Shown here: positions 1 through 7,547 of the stretch, piece by piece
Numbering within the stretch: position 1 is the first letter of the stretch
Layout: the number at the start of each line of letters is the position of its first letter
Source of the DNA: Streptococcus salivarius
GTDB lineage: Bacteria; Bacillota; Bacilli; Lactobacillales; Streptococcaceae
Reading direction: 5' to 3'
Assembly (NCBI RefSeq): GCF_002094975.1
Contig: NZ_CP015284.1
Span: 1-64,000 of the forward strand
DNA length: 64,000 nt
The notes under the pieces: generated by a model
What the model was told of the DNA's origin: nothing
Seen by the model: the letters and a program-made list of their open reading frames with translations, nothing else
Databases searched by the model: none
Translations under genes and position numbers: made by a program

Positions 1-60
1 TAATCTCTTTCTTCTTTCTTTTTATTTCGATAATCTCTTTCTTCTTTCTTTTTATACGGA
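1..60 (-). repeat. 30-bp tandem repeat coding KKKEERD units
   Basis: Two adjacent 30-bp units differ only near their ends. On the minus strand they encode a 10-residue unit containing KKKEERD within the partial gene. The array may continue beyond the window edge, and repeat number could vary between strains. Confidence 0.8.
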
Positions 61-1091
61 TAATACTTTTTTAAATCATCAGCTGAAAGATAACGTTCCA
101 TAAATCTACTTTCTTTTTGTATAGTAAAAGTAAATGTACCATCTATTATTTCACCATAAAAATATTCATTTCTTTCTGGCTGAATATAGTTATATTTTTC
201 CGAATATAATTCTATCTTACCTTTTGAATACTTGGCACTTTGTCTAAGTCCGTGATTTCGAGTATCAAAAGCAACCTCATAACATGATCTTAATTCTCTT
301 AAATTCGTATCCTTTATAATATTGAAATAGCGTAAAAACAACTCAGAATCTTCATTTACTATCTCAGTAGTATTTTTATACCCTTCGCCGTCTTGTTCAT
401 ATTTAATGAGGAAATTATTTCGACTATAATACTCCAATAGACATCTCATATTCTCTGGATACATTATTTCCATTTTTGTTTCTACTCGATATTGATTAGG
501 ATGATATTTTTCACATAACGAATCTTGAAATGAAAAACGGTTTGTTCTAATTTCAGTAGTTATGAAATATTGGTCAACTTCCTCATCAGATTGAACTACA
601 ATTTTAGACTCCTTACTTTTTATTTTGTTACTTAGACGAAGCTCTGAAAAATCATAGTATCTCAGCGTCTCATTGACTGCAGCTACACTCTGGTCCAAAA
701 ATTTAAAATCATTCTCTCGTTCTCTATTACCTTGTAAAGTTTGAATAATATAATACTCTCTACAACCTGGAGTATCATCTAATCTAGGTAAATTGTCGTA
801 GTAAAATAAAGCATCATTTGTTTCATATTCTGATAAGAACAAAGCTGCGCAAATTGCAATTATGCAATCTCTCGGTTGATTGGGTTTGGTTTTATTCAGT
901 ATTTTCCTAAACATTTCATAATTTATTCCGACTCTTTGAGCTAATTCTCTCGTCTTTATACCTACTTCTCCATTTATCGTTAATTTATCTTTTGACTTTC
1001 TTTTTATATAATTAATAAAGGTAATATTAGATTCCCTCTTCTTCTCATCCTTTTTTAACACGCTATTAGATTTGTTTTTGTTTTCGTCCAT
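1..1091 (-). CDS. HTH-containing hypothetical protein, 3' end outside window
   Basis: An open frame runs from an ATG at 1089-1091, preceded by a GAGGTGG-type ribosome-binding site, to the first base of the window without a stop, so at least 363 codons are present and the C-terminus is missing. Residues about 40-75 (TRELAQRVGINYEMFRKIL) resemble a helix-turn-helix, followed by an alanine-rich helix. The rest is polar, rich in Tyr, Asn and charged residues, with no family I recognise. The C-terminal end becomes a lysine/glutamate-rich repeat (unit KKKEERD). It is the last visible gene of the leftward operon and is separated from the gene before it by a large hairpin. A DNA-binding or regulatory role is inference only. 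Confidence 0.7.
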   Translation of the reverse strand, partial: MDENKNKSNSVLKKDEKKRESNITFINYIKRKSKDKLTINGEVGIKTRELAQRVGINYEMFRKILNKTKPNQPRDCIIAICAALFLSEYETNDALFYYDNLPRLDDTPGCREYYIIQTLQGNRERENDFKFLDQSVAAVNETLRYYDFSELRLSNKIKSKESKIVVQSDEEVDQYFITTEIRTNRFSFQDSLCEKYHPNQYRVETKMEIMYPENMRCLLEYYSRNNFLIKYEQDGEGYKNTTEIVNEDSELFLRYFNIIKDTNLRELRSCYEVAFDTRNHGLRQSAKYSKGKIELYSEKYNYIQPERNEYFYGEIIDGTFTFTIQKESRFMERYLSADDLKKYYPYKKKEERDYRNKKKEERD

Positions 1092-1124
1092 ATACTACCA
1101 CCTCTTTTTTATATAAGTTTATAA

Positions 1125-1188
1125 CAAAAAAGGTAAAACCCAAAGAGAAAACAGGACCAATTAGTCCCATATTCTCTTTAGTTTTACC
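1125..1188 (-). terminator. long hairpin with T-tract between operon genes
   Basis: A long imperfect stem (GGTAAAAC...GTTTTACC outer arms, AGAGAA/TTCTCT inner arms, GGGAC/GGTCC apex) is followed on the minus strand by TTTTTT. It lies between the 60-aa gene and the partial HTH gene, so it would act as an intra-operon terminator or attenuator. Confidence 0.7.
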
Positions 1189-1254
1189 ATTTAACACATC
1201 TTACTATACTAAATATTAATCAATCTATTTTCGAGATAATAACATTATCATATA

Positions 1255-1437
1255 TTATTCCCTCAACTCTTCAAGGACAGTTTCTAAGTCCACTTCTGTC
1301 ACTATTTCTCCGGGTTCCACTTTCTCTCCTGGCAAAACATAATCATGGATCCTGCCATTTCGTCGGACAATACTGATTTTATCGCCCTTGATAAACCCTC
1401 TTTCTATCGCTTCCATTACTTCATCATACGTCATCAT
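1255..1437 (-). CDS. small hypothetical protein, 60 aa
   Basis: The frame starts with two methionines and has a good AGGAGG site seven to eight bases upstream, which supports translation. The protein is acidic at the C-terminus (ending DLETVLEELRE) with a central predicted beta-rich part (KISIVRRNGRIHDYVLPG). No family is recognised. It lies in the leftward operon between two hairpins, so its expression probably depends on read-through from upstream. Confidence 0.65.
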   Translation of the reverse strand: MMTYDEVMEAIERGFIKGDKISIVRRNGRIHDYVLPGEKVEPGEIVTEVDLETVLEELRE

Positions 1438-1495
1438 TTTATATACCTCCTATTATCTACAATATATCTATTCGTAAAAAATATCAAAAATTAAC

Positions 1496-1530
1496 AAAAA
1501 AAGCACTTAAAGTTTAAAAACTTTAAGTGC
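1496..1530 (-). terminator. perfect 10-bp hairpin terminator
   Basis: GCACTTAAAG pairs with CTTTAAGTGC and is followed on the minus strand by a T-run, directly after the 52-aa gene. It is one of the terminator-like elements inside the leftward operon. Confidence 0.8.
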
Positions 1531-1541
1531 CATTATTCTTT

Positions 1542-1700
1542 CTATTCCGCAGGCCCTAAGTCAAGATAAAGAATACCTCGTTTAGTGGCATACTGCAGTG
1601 CATATTCATCAGCCTCAAACAAATCTGAAGCTAGAAGGGTCTTCGTAAAGACAGTTTCATCTTTACGCTTAAATGTTGCCGTATATCTATGTTTACTCAT
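1542..1700 (-). CDS. small hypothetical protein, 52 aa
   Basis: I chose the start at MSKHRYTATF because it carries the operon's typical AAGGAGAAAAA site right before the ATG. A longer frame upstream would overlap the preceding gene and has no such site. The product is small and charged, with a short beta-like N-terminal half and the helix DLFEADEYALQYATKRG. No family is recognised. Confidence 0.65.
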   Translation of the reverse strand: MSKHRYTATFKRKDETVFTKTLLASDLFEADEYALQYATKRGILYLDLGPAE

Positions 1701-1710
1701 TTTTTCTCCT

Positions 1711-2337
1711 TTAATATTCGTACTGACCTTTGACTCCACTATAGAGCCAATACACAGCTTTATCGTAACCTTGCTGAAGGGTAGCGTTAGCATCCTCCAT
1801 TAGGTCTCTCAAAGAATAAAATCCCCTGTAACTGTCTAATGCTGATTCCATCAGACAGAAAAGATATGTTGGCATATCTTTTGTTCCCCAAGCTAGAAGA
1901 TCTAATTGACTTAAATCATCTCTTGCTTCCTTTGGAAAACGACTCGGAAAATTACTTGTCGTAGAATTTCCACATTCCTTGGCACGCTGTAACATAGTTA
2001 GGCGAGTTTCCAACATGTGTATATCAGCCTCTTGAAAAGCTTCTGCATGCTCTGTGGTAATAATCAACTTAGATAGACCGGGATTGATTTCCTCAACTTC
2101 ATAATAAAGTGAAGATTCAAACGGGATCTCAATCGGAGGAAGGTTAGATACTCCCTCTCGATTCAAAACCACGTTCCTAACTGGTCGGCATAGCAAACTT
2201 TGTTGCATATCCACCTTTTTGCTATCGACAATTGATGAAATTCGGTCATTAATTAGGTCTGACGGAAAGCCAGCAATATTACTATTATATTGTTGAACCT
2301 TTTCAATATAGTAGAGACCTTGAGTGATTCCTGTCAT
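1711..2337 (-). CDS. hypothetical protein, 208 aa
   Basis: The ATG is preceded by AAGGAGAAAAACA, the ribosome-binding signature shared by nearly all genes of this operon. The protein has no signal peptide or membrane segment and is probably cytoplasmic. The C-terminal 60 residues look helical (LFCLMESALDSYRGFYSLRDLMEDANATL). No family is recognised. The gene is 10 bp from the next one, so the two are co-transcribed. Confidence 0.75.
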   Translation of the reverse strand: MTGITQGLYYIEKVQQYNSNIAGFPSDLINDRISSIVDSKKVDMQQSLLCRPVRNVVLNREGVSNLPPIEIPFESSLYYEVEEINPGLSKLIITTEHAEAFQEADIHMLETRLTMLQRAKECGNSTTSNFPSRFPKEARDDLSQLDLLAWGTKDMPTYLFCLMESALDSYRGFYSLRDLMEDANATLQQGYDKAVYWLYSGVKGQYEY

Positions 2338-2351
2338 TGTTTTTCTCCTTC

Positions 2352-2705
2352 TTACGCCATTACAACATTGTCAAGACCAAGCTCTTTGAGCTCCTCTTGT
2401 GTCTCAACGTTACTTTCAGTTGTCTTCAATTTGATGACAACATTCAGTCCCATAGCACGTGCTTGTAACAATGCTGAAGCAAGTGCTGGTTCGGGTTTTC
2501 CCTCAACGAAAAGGGTTTGAACCTTACGCTCCTTCATTTCCAGAATTCTCTTAATATAAAAACAAGAGAGTTCCAAAAATGAATAAGATTGAGCGTTATC
2601 AATCCGAGGGAAAGTTGTAACGCCTTCAAGAAGGTCTTTAGCAAAAAGATCCGCAAAGACCTCTTGAGTTTTTTTGTTTTTGTAGATATAAATCTTTTTT
2701 GTCAT
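2352..2705 (-). CDS. hypothetical protein, 117 aa
   Basis: A typical operon ribosome-binding site precedes the ATG. The sequence alternates short beta strands and helices (KIYIYKNKK, TLFVEG, GLNVVIKLKTTE), suggesting a small alpha/beta fold without metal-binding or catalytic motifs that I recognise. It ends 14 bp before the next gene of the leftward operon. Confidence 0.7.
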   Translation of the reverse strand: MTKKIYIYKNKKTQEVFADLFAKDLLEGVTTFPRIDNAQSYSFLELSCFYIKRILEMKERKVQTLFVEGKPEPALASALLQARAMGLNVVIKLKTTESNVETQEELKELGLDNVVMA

Positions 2706-2749
2706 TGTTTTTTCTCCTTTATTTTACAAACTAGATTGTCATAACTTCT

Positions 2750-3301
2750 CTACTTAACAGAGGGAAGCTCCTCAACACGACTTAAGAAAGAAAGCAACTC
2801 CTTGCGTGTGTTGATGTCTTCAACATCTTCTGTTACTGGCGTATCGTAAGTAATATGATACTCACCATTATCCCAGCTCTTAAAGACAGAAGACTGGCAG
2901 AACTCAATCTGATCATCTTCTACCTGATAGACCAGGTTAGCCATATAGCCATTACCAAAGTAATAGCGATGGAATACAACCTTACGATTGTTTCCCAAAC
3001 GCACCAAAACTTCTGGATTTTGGCGTTTATATTGGGTTGGTTTAATGAAGAACCCAAATTGTGACCTTAAACTAGTCATCTTTAAGTCTTTCATTGCCAC
3101 CAACGCCTCATCACAAGAAATAGGCATTAACCCACTTTGTTCTAACAAGGTATTGATAGCAACCATTCCATCCTTCTTGATAAAAAGATGGCTATTCCCA
3201 GTTTCGTTCAAAAACTGATGCAAGGTCATTCCTGAGAATGAACCATTAACCTCTAACAGTTTTTTTCCTAGTAAAAGTGTTGTTGGTACAAATGTTGTCA
3301 T
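2750..3301 (-). CDS. hypothetical protein, 183 aa
   Basis: I placed the start at MTTFVPTTLL because GGAGGAGAAAAACA lies immediately upstream. A longer reading frame would run through the hairpin and palindrome of the intergenic region and is unlikely. The product is soluble, with repeated hydrophobic beta-like stretches (FGFFIKPTQY, KVVFHRYYFGNG, YMANLVYQVED). No family is recognised. Its upstream intergenic region is almost identical to that of the metalloprotein gene at 42176, so the two genes share their expression signals. Confidence 0.75.
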   Translation of the reverse strand: MTTFVPTTLLLGKKLLEVNGSFSGMTLHQFLNETGNSHLFIKKDGMVAINTLLEQSGLMPISCDEALVAMKDLKMTSLRSQFGFFIKPTQYKRQNPEVLVRLGNNRKVVFHRYYFGNGYMANLVYQVEDDQIEFCQSSVFKSWDNGEYHITYDTPVTEDVEDINTRKELLSFLSRVEELPSVK

Positions 3302-3318
3302 TGTTTTTCTCCTCCATA

Positions 3319-3362
3319 GAAAAAGAGGAAGGTGTAGCCTAGGGCTACTACCTTCCTCTTTC
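3319..3362 (-). terminator. strong hairpin upstream of the 183-aa gene
   Basis: AAAGAGGAAGGT pairs with ACCTTCCTCTTT around an inner GTAG/CTAC stem. The element is almost identical to that at 42116-42158 in the opposite-facing operon, including the following ribosome-binding site. It would block transcription unless read through. Confidence 0.8.
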
Positions 3363-3370
3363 TCTTCTAT

Positions 3371-3395
3371 GTACGATATACGATGTATATTGTAC
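3371..3395. promoter_or_regulatory. palindromic operator-like site
   Basis: A 25-bp palindrome has arms GTACGATATAC and GTATATTGTAC around a GAT centre. A sister copy with a compensating base difference lies at 42082-42106. The core resembles the CGATACA/CGTATC words repeated in the centromere-like region at 39-40 kb, so a ParA-system or other plasmid regulator may bind it. That binding is inference. Confidence 0.55.
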
Positions 3396-3417
3396 GGTGT
3401 AATGTGTTTTTTGTGGC

Positions 3418-3597
3418 TCACCACTGCATCTCATCAAGTTCACTTGGGGTTAACTTACGGCCCAAATTTTGCTCAACACGCGCAGCCCAGACAAGATTAC
3501 CATTCTTGATCATTTCAATCTCCTCTGGTGTCTTGTATGGTTTATCCGGTAAGCCTAGCGACCTCCAATCCTCTTTGAATCGTTCAACTATTCTCAT
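3418..3597 (-). CDS. small hypothetical protein, 59 aa
   Basis: An ATG at 3595-3597 follows GGGAGGAG and opens a 59-codon frame ending in TGA. The product is hydrophilic and helical, with RIVERFKEDWRSLGLPDKPY at the start and LTPSELDEMQW at the end. It nearly abuts the GNAT gene upstream (2-bp gap), consistent with translational coupling. No family is recognised. Confidence 0.7.
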   Translation of the reverse strand: MRIVERFKEDWRSLGLPDKPYKTPEEIEMIKNGNLVWAARVEQNLGRKLTPSELDEMQW

Positions 3598-3599
3598 GG

Positions 3600-4043
3600 T
3601 TAGTCTACTCCTCCCTTCAAAAAACGGTCAATGAGTCCCTTAGATGCTGCTGTATTAAAAATCACTCGGTTAGTGTTTCCAATACGACTGCCTCCGTACC
3701 GACTAACATAAAAGTCTCGAAGAGCTGTCTTTGAAATCAGCATCATAAACCCCTCAAAGCCACGATTGAAAGCGTCTTGTGCTACATAAGCAAGCAAGAC
3801 ACCTGCAATCCCTTGGTTTCTCTTATCCATTCGCACCTCCAGCTTATGGATAAAATTGTAATAATCAGTAGGCTCAGGAGTGAACTCAATCATACCAGAA
3901 ACCTCACCTTGAATTACAAAACCACTGGTAATTGCATTGGGAGAACTTATGGCCGTCCAATCAAACTCAAAGCCCTCTGATGTCAAATCAGAAAGTGTCG
4001 AGATATCCTCTTGACTGAAATCCCAAAAGAAGGTCTCTTTCAT
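3600..4043 (-). CDS. GNAT-family N-acetyltransferase-like protein
   Basis: The start at MKETFFWDFS is supported by a GGAGAGGAAAATT site. The 147-aa product has the GNAT core: a beta strand KLEVRMDKR followed by NQGIAGVLLAYVAQDAF, which corresponds to acetyl-CoA-binding motif A (R/Q-x-x-G-x-G/A), then strand FEGFMMLIS and helix TALRDFYVSRYG. Members transfer an acetyl group from acetyl-CoA to an amine. The substrate cannot be read from the sequence. Location within a plasmid early-type operon suggests modification of a host or plasmid protein, or a toxin-like activity, but no antitoxin is evident. Confidence 0.65.
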   Translation of the reverse strand: MKETFFWDFSQEDISTLSDLTSEGFEFDWTAISSPNAITSGFVIQGEVSGMIEFTPEPTDYYNFIHKLEVRMDKRNQGIAGVLLAYVAQDAFNRGFEGFMMLISKTALRDFYVSRYGGSRIGNTNRVIFNTAASKGLIDRFLKGGVD

Positions 4044-4095
4044 TTCAATTTTCCTCTCCAGTATCTTTTTGTTCACTTTATTATAACACCTTTCT

Positions 4096-4587
4096 TCAGA
4101 CTGTGATACTTGTTGCTAGAGCTAGCTCTTGATCATAGACTCCCTCTAACTCTTTCAAATAAGACTCGGAATAATCTCCAAGGTCTTCATCTGTTAAGAG
4201 TTCAGTGGTTATCCCTTTACCTGGGACATTGCAAGTCATAACGGTTGCTTTATAAATAAAGTTCACACCAGACTCTGCATCTACAGAATCAAAAGTGGCA
4301 GACATTGGGATATCGCTAAGAGTGCTATCTTGCTTTAAGATGTCAGTCAAAAAGCTATCGATATTCTCTCGAATATTCCAGTTCCCACAAGCTGTAAAAG
4401 GAAGTGTCACTGAGACAAGTCCTTCTTCAGTTGTGATACAATCTGCTTTTCTTGGATGACCTTTTAGAGTCGTTGGGGTCCAAGCTTTTTCATTGATTAC
4501 TCTATGAGTAGCCACAAGCACCTCTATATCCGTTAATGTTGGTGCGGAAATAGTTACCTTGCCAAAGGCATGAGAAATATTCCCCAT
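4096..4587 (-). CDS. hypothetical protein, 163 aa
   Basis: MGNISHAFGK is taken as the start because AGGAGAGGAGAAAAC precedes it. The product is acidic and beta-rich, with no membrane segment, and no family is recognised. It follows the RadC-like gene closely and precedes the GNAT gene. Confidence 0.7.
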   Translation of the reverse strand: MGNISHAFGKVTISAPTLTDIEVLVATHRVINEKAWTPTTLKGHPRKADCITTEEGLVSVTLPFTACGNWNIRENIDSFLTDILKQDSTLSDIPMSATFDSVDAESGVNFIYKATVMTCNVPGKGITTELLTDEDLGDYSESYLKELEGVYDQELALATSITV

Positions 4588-4601
4588 AGTTTTCTCCTCT
4601 C

Positions 4602-5258
4602 CTAGAAACAACGCATTCTTCCGTTATCTCTGAAAGAATAGTAATTATCCTTCGTTACGATAACATGGTCTAAGACCTCCATTTCAAAGAGCTTTGCAGC
4701 ATCCTCAAGGGCCTCAGTAACATTAATATCATTACTGGAAGGATACACGTTTCCAGAGGGATGGTTATGAGCTACCAGCACGTAGCGAGCTAAATTCTTC
4801 ACTGCATAGTGAAAAATCTCTCTTGGGCACGCCATACTACGATGAACACTACCGATGAAAACTACTCGCTCCTCGATAACGTTACAATGCACATCCAAGT
4901 ACCACACTACAAGATGCTCTTGTTTCTTTTGCCCATAGGCTTTTTGGATACTTTGAGCAAAATATCCAGTCCCAGTGACACAAGTTGGCTTTTCTTCCTC
5001 ACCTTCTGAACGTTTGAAAAGTTCAAGCATTGAAAGAAAGGCAATAGCATCTCTCTGAGTTAAACCATAATATTTTAACTCCTCGATACTTAACTCACAG
5101 ACCTTCTTAAAGACCTTCTTAGAATCTCCTTGCAATTCAGAATACAAGGCATCGACCTTTTCTGAAGGTATCCAGTGACTGAAAACCCTTTTGAATAGCT
5201 CTTTATCACCAAAGTCTTTAGGATGTCTTACTTGTCTCCTAGTAATTGTTTCTGTCAT
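4602..5258 (-). CDS. RadC-like JAB/MPN-domain protein
   Basis: The C-terminal half carries the JAB1/MPN+ metalloprotease-type signature HNHPSGNVYPSSND near residues 165-178, the HxH-(x)n-SxxD pattern of the RadC family, preceded by FIGSVHRSMACPREIF. The N-terminal half (about 1-90) is helical and takes the place of the helix-hairpin-helix part of chromosomal RadC. Total length of 218 aa matches plasmid and phage RadC proteins. Despite the name, a role in repair is not established for the family; mobile-element copies sit with ssb and recombination genes, as here. The start has the operon's typical ribosome-binding site. Confidence 0.85.
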   Translation of the reverse strand: MTETITRRQVRHPKDFGDKELFKRVFSHWIPSEKVDALYSELQGDSKKVFKKVCELSIEELKYYGLTQRDAIAFLSMLELFKRSEGEEEKPTCVTGTGYFAQSIQKAYGQKKQEHLVVWYLDVHCNVIEERVVFIGSVHRSMACPREIFHYAVKNLARYVLVAHNHPSGNVYPSSNDINVTEALEDAAKLFEMEVLDHVIVTKDNYYSFRDNGRMRCF

Positions 5259-5277
5259 TATTTTTCTCCTTTACCTG

Positions 5278-5454
5278 TTAAACCACAAGCCATTCAGCCT
5301 GCAGTTGCATAGCGACTGCTACTGTTGTTGTTACTTTAAAGAGTAAACGTTCTTGTTTATCCCTTGCAACTATAACAGCAGCACTCCCCTTATAGATAAC
5401 CGAAATGGTACTTTCTCGAGGAAGTGTTTCTAGTAGGATACATATTCTGTCCAT
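5278..5454 (-). CDS. small hypothetical protein, 58 aa
   Basis: An ATG at 5452-5454 follows TAGGAGGTAGTT and opens a 58-codon frame that begins MDRICILLETLPRE and ends in QLQAEWLVV. The predicted product is compact and beta-rich. It fills the otherwise empty gap between the RadC-like gene and the 102-aa gene. No family is recognised. Confidence 0.65.
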   Translation of the reverse strand: MDRICILLETLPRESTISVIYKGSAAVIVARDKQERLLFKVTTTVAVAMQLQAEWLVV

Positions 5455-5463
5455 AACTACCTC

Positions 5464-5772
5464 CTAGGCTGGTGCTACTACCCACATGGAGCGGATAGCT
5501 TGCACCTTTCGATTCGTCTCTGCACGGTCTAAGCGACAATCGCTATCAAACTTAGTACCGTAGACATCTTCGTATACCTCTCGCATACGTTTGCCCAGGT
5601 CCTCAATATGAGACAATTGTGCTTTCGAAGCACGCGCATTAAGGTTAGCTATATAGCGATTATAGACTTTTCTAAAAATCGCATTCAGTCTGGCATTATC
5701 TTCAAGATACCACTTCAGTGAGTAGCTTTTATAATGCTCTTTTAACCACTTTGCTTTTTCAGTTTTTGTCAT
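5464..5772 (-). CDS. hypothetical helical protein, 102 aa
   Basis: A typical AGGAGAAAAACA site precedes the ATG. The product is very basic and helical (RLNAIFRKVYNRYIANLNAR, then KAQLSHIEDLGKRMREVYED) and might bind nucleic acid, though no motif proves it. A terminator-like hairpin lies just upstream. It belongs to the leftward operon. Confidence 0.7.
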   Translation of the reverse strand: MTKTEKAKWLKEHYKSYSLKWYLEDNARLNAIFRKVYNRYIANLNARASKAQLSHIEDLGKRMREVYEDVYGTKFDSDCRLDRAETNRKVQAIRSMWVVAPA

Positions 5773-5786
5773 TGTTTTTCTCCTCT

Positions 5787-5813
5787 AAAAAAATGGCCTT
5801 AGGACCATTTTTT
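5787..5813 (-). terminator. intra-operon hairpin
   Basis: AAAATGGCC and GGACCATTTT pair, flanked by A- and T-tracts on both sides, so it could terminate either way. A near copy occurs at 45300-45325 in the opposite operon. Confidence 0.75.
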
Positions 5814-5832
5814 CTTTTGTTGTTGCTATTAT

Positions 5833-6177
5833 TTAAGCAAGTTCAAGTTCGTGAAGGATCTCTTCAAAGTAAAGTCTACGTTTAATACGAGATGAAAATA
5901 AATCTACAAATTCCTTGTAGTATCGAATATCTTCATTCGTATAAGACTTACAGGGATTGGCATCATCATACACGATTAGCCATGCCCGTTTTCCTGGTAC
6001 CATTTCACTCATAGAGTTGACCCCACGTTTATCCAATGCTTCTAGTCCAGTGAGTGAAATATACCCTAGATGAACATTATGTCCTTCATTTTTTAAAAGA
6101 GTATTAACCTTAGCCATACATTTAGTATGTTTCTTTGGCTTATTCACTCCATCTACAAAACATAATACATTTATCAT
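5833..6177 (-). CDS. hypothetical protein, 114 aa
   Basis: I start at MINVLCFVDGV since GAGAAAGGAGGAGAAAAAA lies directly upstream; the longer frame would begin inside this ribosome-binding site. The alternation of strands and helices (INVLCFVDG, NVHLGYISLTG, RAWLIVYDDANP) suggests a small alpha/beta fold. No family is recognised. It is 17 bp from the upstream membrane-protein gene. Confidence 0.7.
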   Translation of the reverse strand: MINVLCFVDGVNKPKKHTKCMAKVNTLLKNEGHNVHLGYISLTGLEALDKRGVNSMSEMVPGKRAWLIVYDDANPCKSYTNEDIRYYKEFVDLFSSRIKRRLYFEEILHELELA

Positions 6178-6194
6178 TTTTTTCTCCTCCTTTC

Positions 6195-6437
6195 TCAACT
6201 ACGAAATAGATGCTGAATCCCTTCTACAAAGAGAATCGGGATCAGAAATACTATTGCTACAACCAACTTAAAAATTAATTTATTTCGAAGTAAGTTACAC
6301 AAGATAACGTAGCAAAGTATAGCCACGAATCCGATGAACAACCACTCTGGGAGTATTTGATTAAAGAATTCATACCATACTTCTTGCTGTTGAGCATAAG
6401 TCATGTTCGTATTGAAAAGTTCAAAGATATGTTCCAT
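6195..6437 (-). CDS. small membrane protein, 80 aa
   Basis: Two hydrophobic segments (about residues 31-50, WLFIGFVAILCYVILC, and 54-72, LIFKLVVAIVFLIPILFV) predict two membrane helices with a short polar N-terminus. It has the operon ribosome-binding site with AAGGAGAAAAA. No family is recognised. Its place among cytoplasmic recombination genes is unexplained. Confidence 0.7.
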   Translation of the reverse strand: MEHIFELFNTNMTYAQQQEVWYEFFNQILPEWLFIGFVAILCYVILCNLLRNKLIFKLVVAIVFLIPILFVEGIQHLFRS

Positions 6438-6454
6438 TTTTTCTCCTTAATATA

Positions 6455-6477
6455 AAAAGTGGTCTTTTGACCACTTT
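6455..6477 (-). terminator. intra-operon hairpin
   Basis: AAAGTGGTC and GACCACTTT form a perfect 9-bp stem with a TTT-type loop and a T-rich trailer on the minus strand. A closely similar element is at 7513-7534. Confidence 0.75.
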
Positions 6478-6481
6478 ATTC

Positions 6482-7492
6482 CTACTGTTGTTGTGCCTGC
6501 TGACGTTGTTTAGAAACAAAATCAGACAAAGCTTTTAGTTGAACTGTCAATCCTTGACTTTCACCTAGTTCAGACCACTCAAGCAACTGGCTTTCTGTGG
6601 CCCCAAGAGACATTGCTGCTTCTTCACCACGAGCAACCATTTGAATCAGTTGATCATCGTTACAAGCAGCTTTTATCCCTTTTGGCTCTGGAGTAGCTGT
6701 TTCACTCTTTTGAGAAGGGACTTCAGCTTCACTAGTTACTTGCGATACACTATCACTTGCAACTTTGTTAGCTGATGTCACCTCACTTAGTGATGTCTGT
6801 TCACTACTACTCAAAGAAGTAGCAAGCGACGCTGACTTGGCTGTCTTTCCATAGCGAGCACCTGTTGGCTTGCGAGGTGTTTTCGCTTGAGCATTTGACT
6901 GATAATTATGGTTACTATCATAGTTACCAGTCTGTTGAGCTGATTGCGAATGATATGGCACATTGTCCATATCTAATTCCTCGCTATCAGCCTCAATACC
7001 CAGCAAGGTTTTCACCTCGTAGCGTCTCAGATAGGTTACTTGAGCTCCTAGGTTCTTAATGTCATTGACATTATAGAATACCGGAACCGACTCAATGTCG
7101 TAAGAGACACCACTTTCATGAAGTATTGTCGTCACAACTTTGACTCCGTTAGCATTACCAAACGGAATATGTTTGGTTTGCTGAGTCAAAGTTAAACCAT
7201 ACTTATTGAGTGCTGGACGTACAGCCGCTAGGATGTCGGATAACGGTGCGAACTTAAAGTCAACGTTCTTAAACGTGACTCTACTTGTCGCAGTTACCGA
7301 CTCAAACTCAGCTTGAGCCTTGGCCAAGGCCTCAAACAATGGAGCCATAACTTCCGGCTCTTGTTTAGAATGGTCTTTTTTAGCTTGTTCAGCCTTTTGC
7401 CATTCTAATTGCATTTCCGCCTTAGCTAAAGCTACTTTAGCCTCTACAAGTTCAGCTAGCATGTTTGTGTTATTTACCATAGTTTCAGTCAT
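6482..7492 (-). CDS. ERF-family single-strand annealing protein
   Basis: Residues about 65-180 match the ERF (essential recombination function) superfamily: the F-x-PLSDILAAVRPALNKYGLTL helix, TTILHESG, and LGAQVTYLRRYEVKTLLGIEAD followed by an acidic stretch. The N-terminus (1-60) is a coiled coil and the C-terminal ~130 residues are a low-complexity Ser/Thr/Gln linker with a small terminal helical domain. ERF proteins anneal complementary single strands, usually with a partner exonuclease and SSB. Both are encoded directly upstream here (7548-8901), so this is a phage-type recombination trio. A role in repairing or circularising incoming plasmid DNA is inference. Confidence 0.88.
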   Translation of the reverse strand: MTETMVNNTNMLAELVEAKVALAKAEMQLEWQKAEQAKKDHSKQEPEVMAPLFEALAKAQAEFESVTATSRVTFKNVDFKFAPLSDILAAVRPALNKYGLTLTQQTKHIPFGNANGVKVVTTILHESGVSYDIESVPVFYNVNDIKNLGAQVTYLRRYEVKTLLGIEADSEELDMDNVPYHSQSAQQTGNYDSNHNYQSNAQAKTPRKPTGARYGKTAKSASLATSLSSSEQTSLSEVTSANKVASDSVSQVTSEAEVPSQKSETATPEPKGIKAACNDDQLIQMVARGEEAAMSLGATESQLLEWSELGESQGLTVQLKALSDFVSKQRQQAQQQ

Positions 7493-7512
7493 TTGTTTTC
7501 TCCTTAATCATA

Positions 7513-7534
7513 AAAAGTGGCCTTGAGACCACTT
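7513..7534 (-). terminator. intra-operon hairpin
   Basis: AAAGTGG and CCACTTT arms with an extended, partly mismatched stem lie between the exonuclease and ERF genes. The element resembles that at 6455-6477. Confidence 0.7.
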
Positions 7535-7547
7535 TATTTCCTATTTA

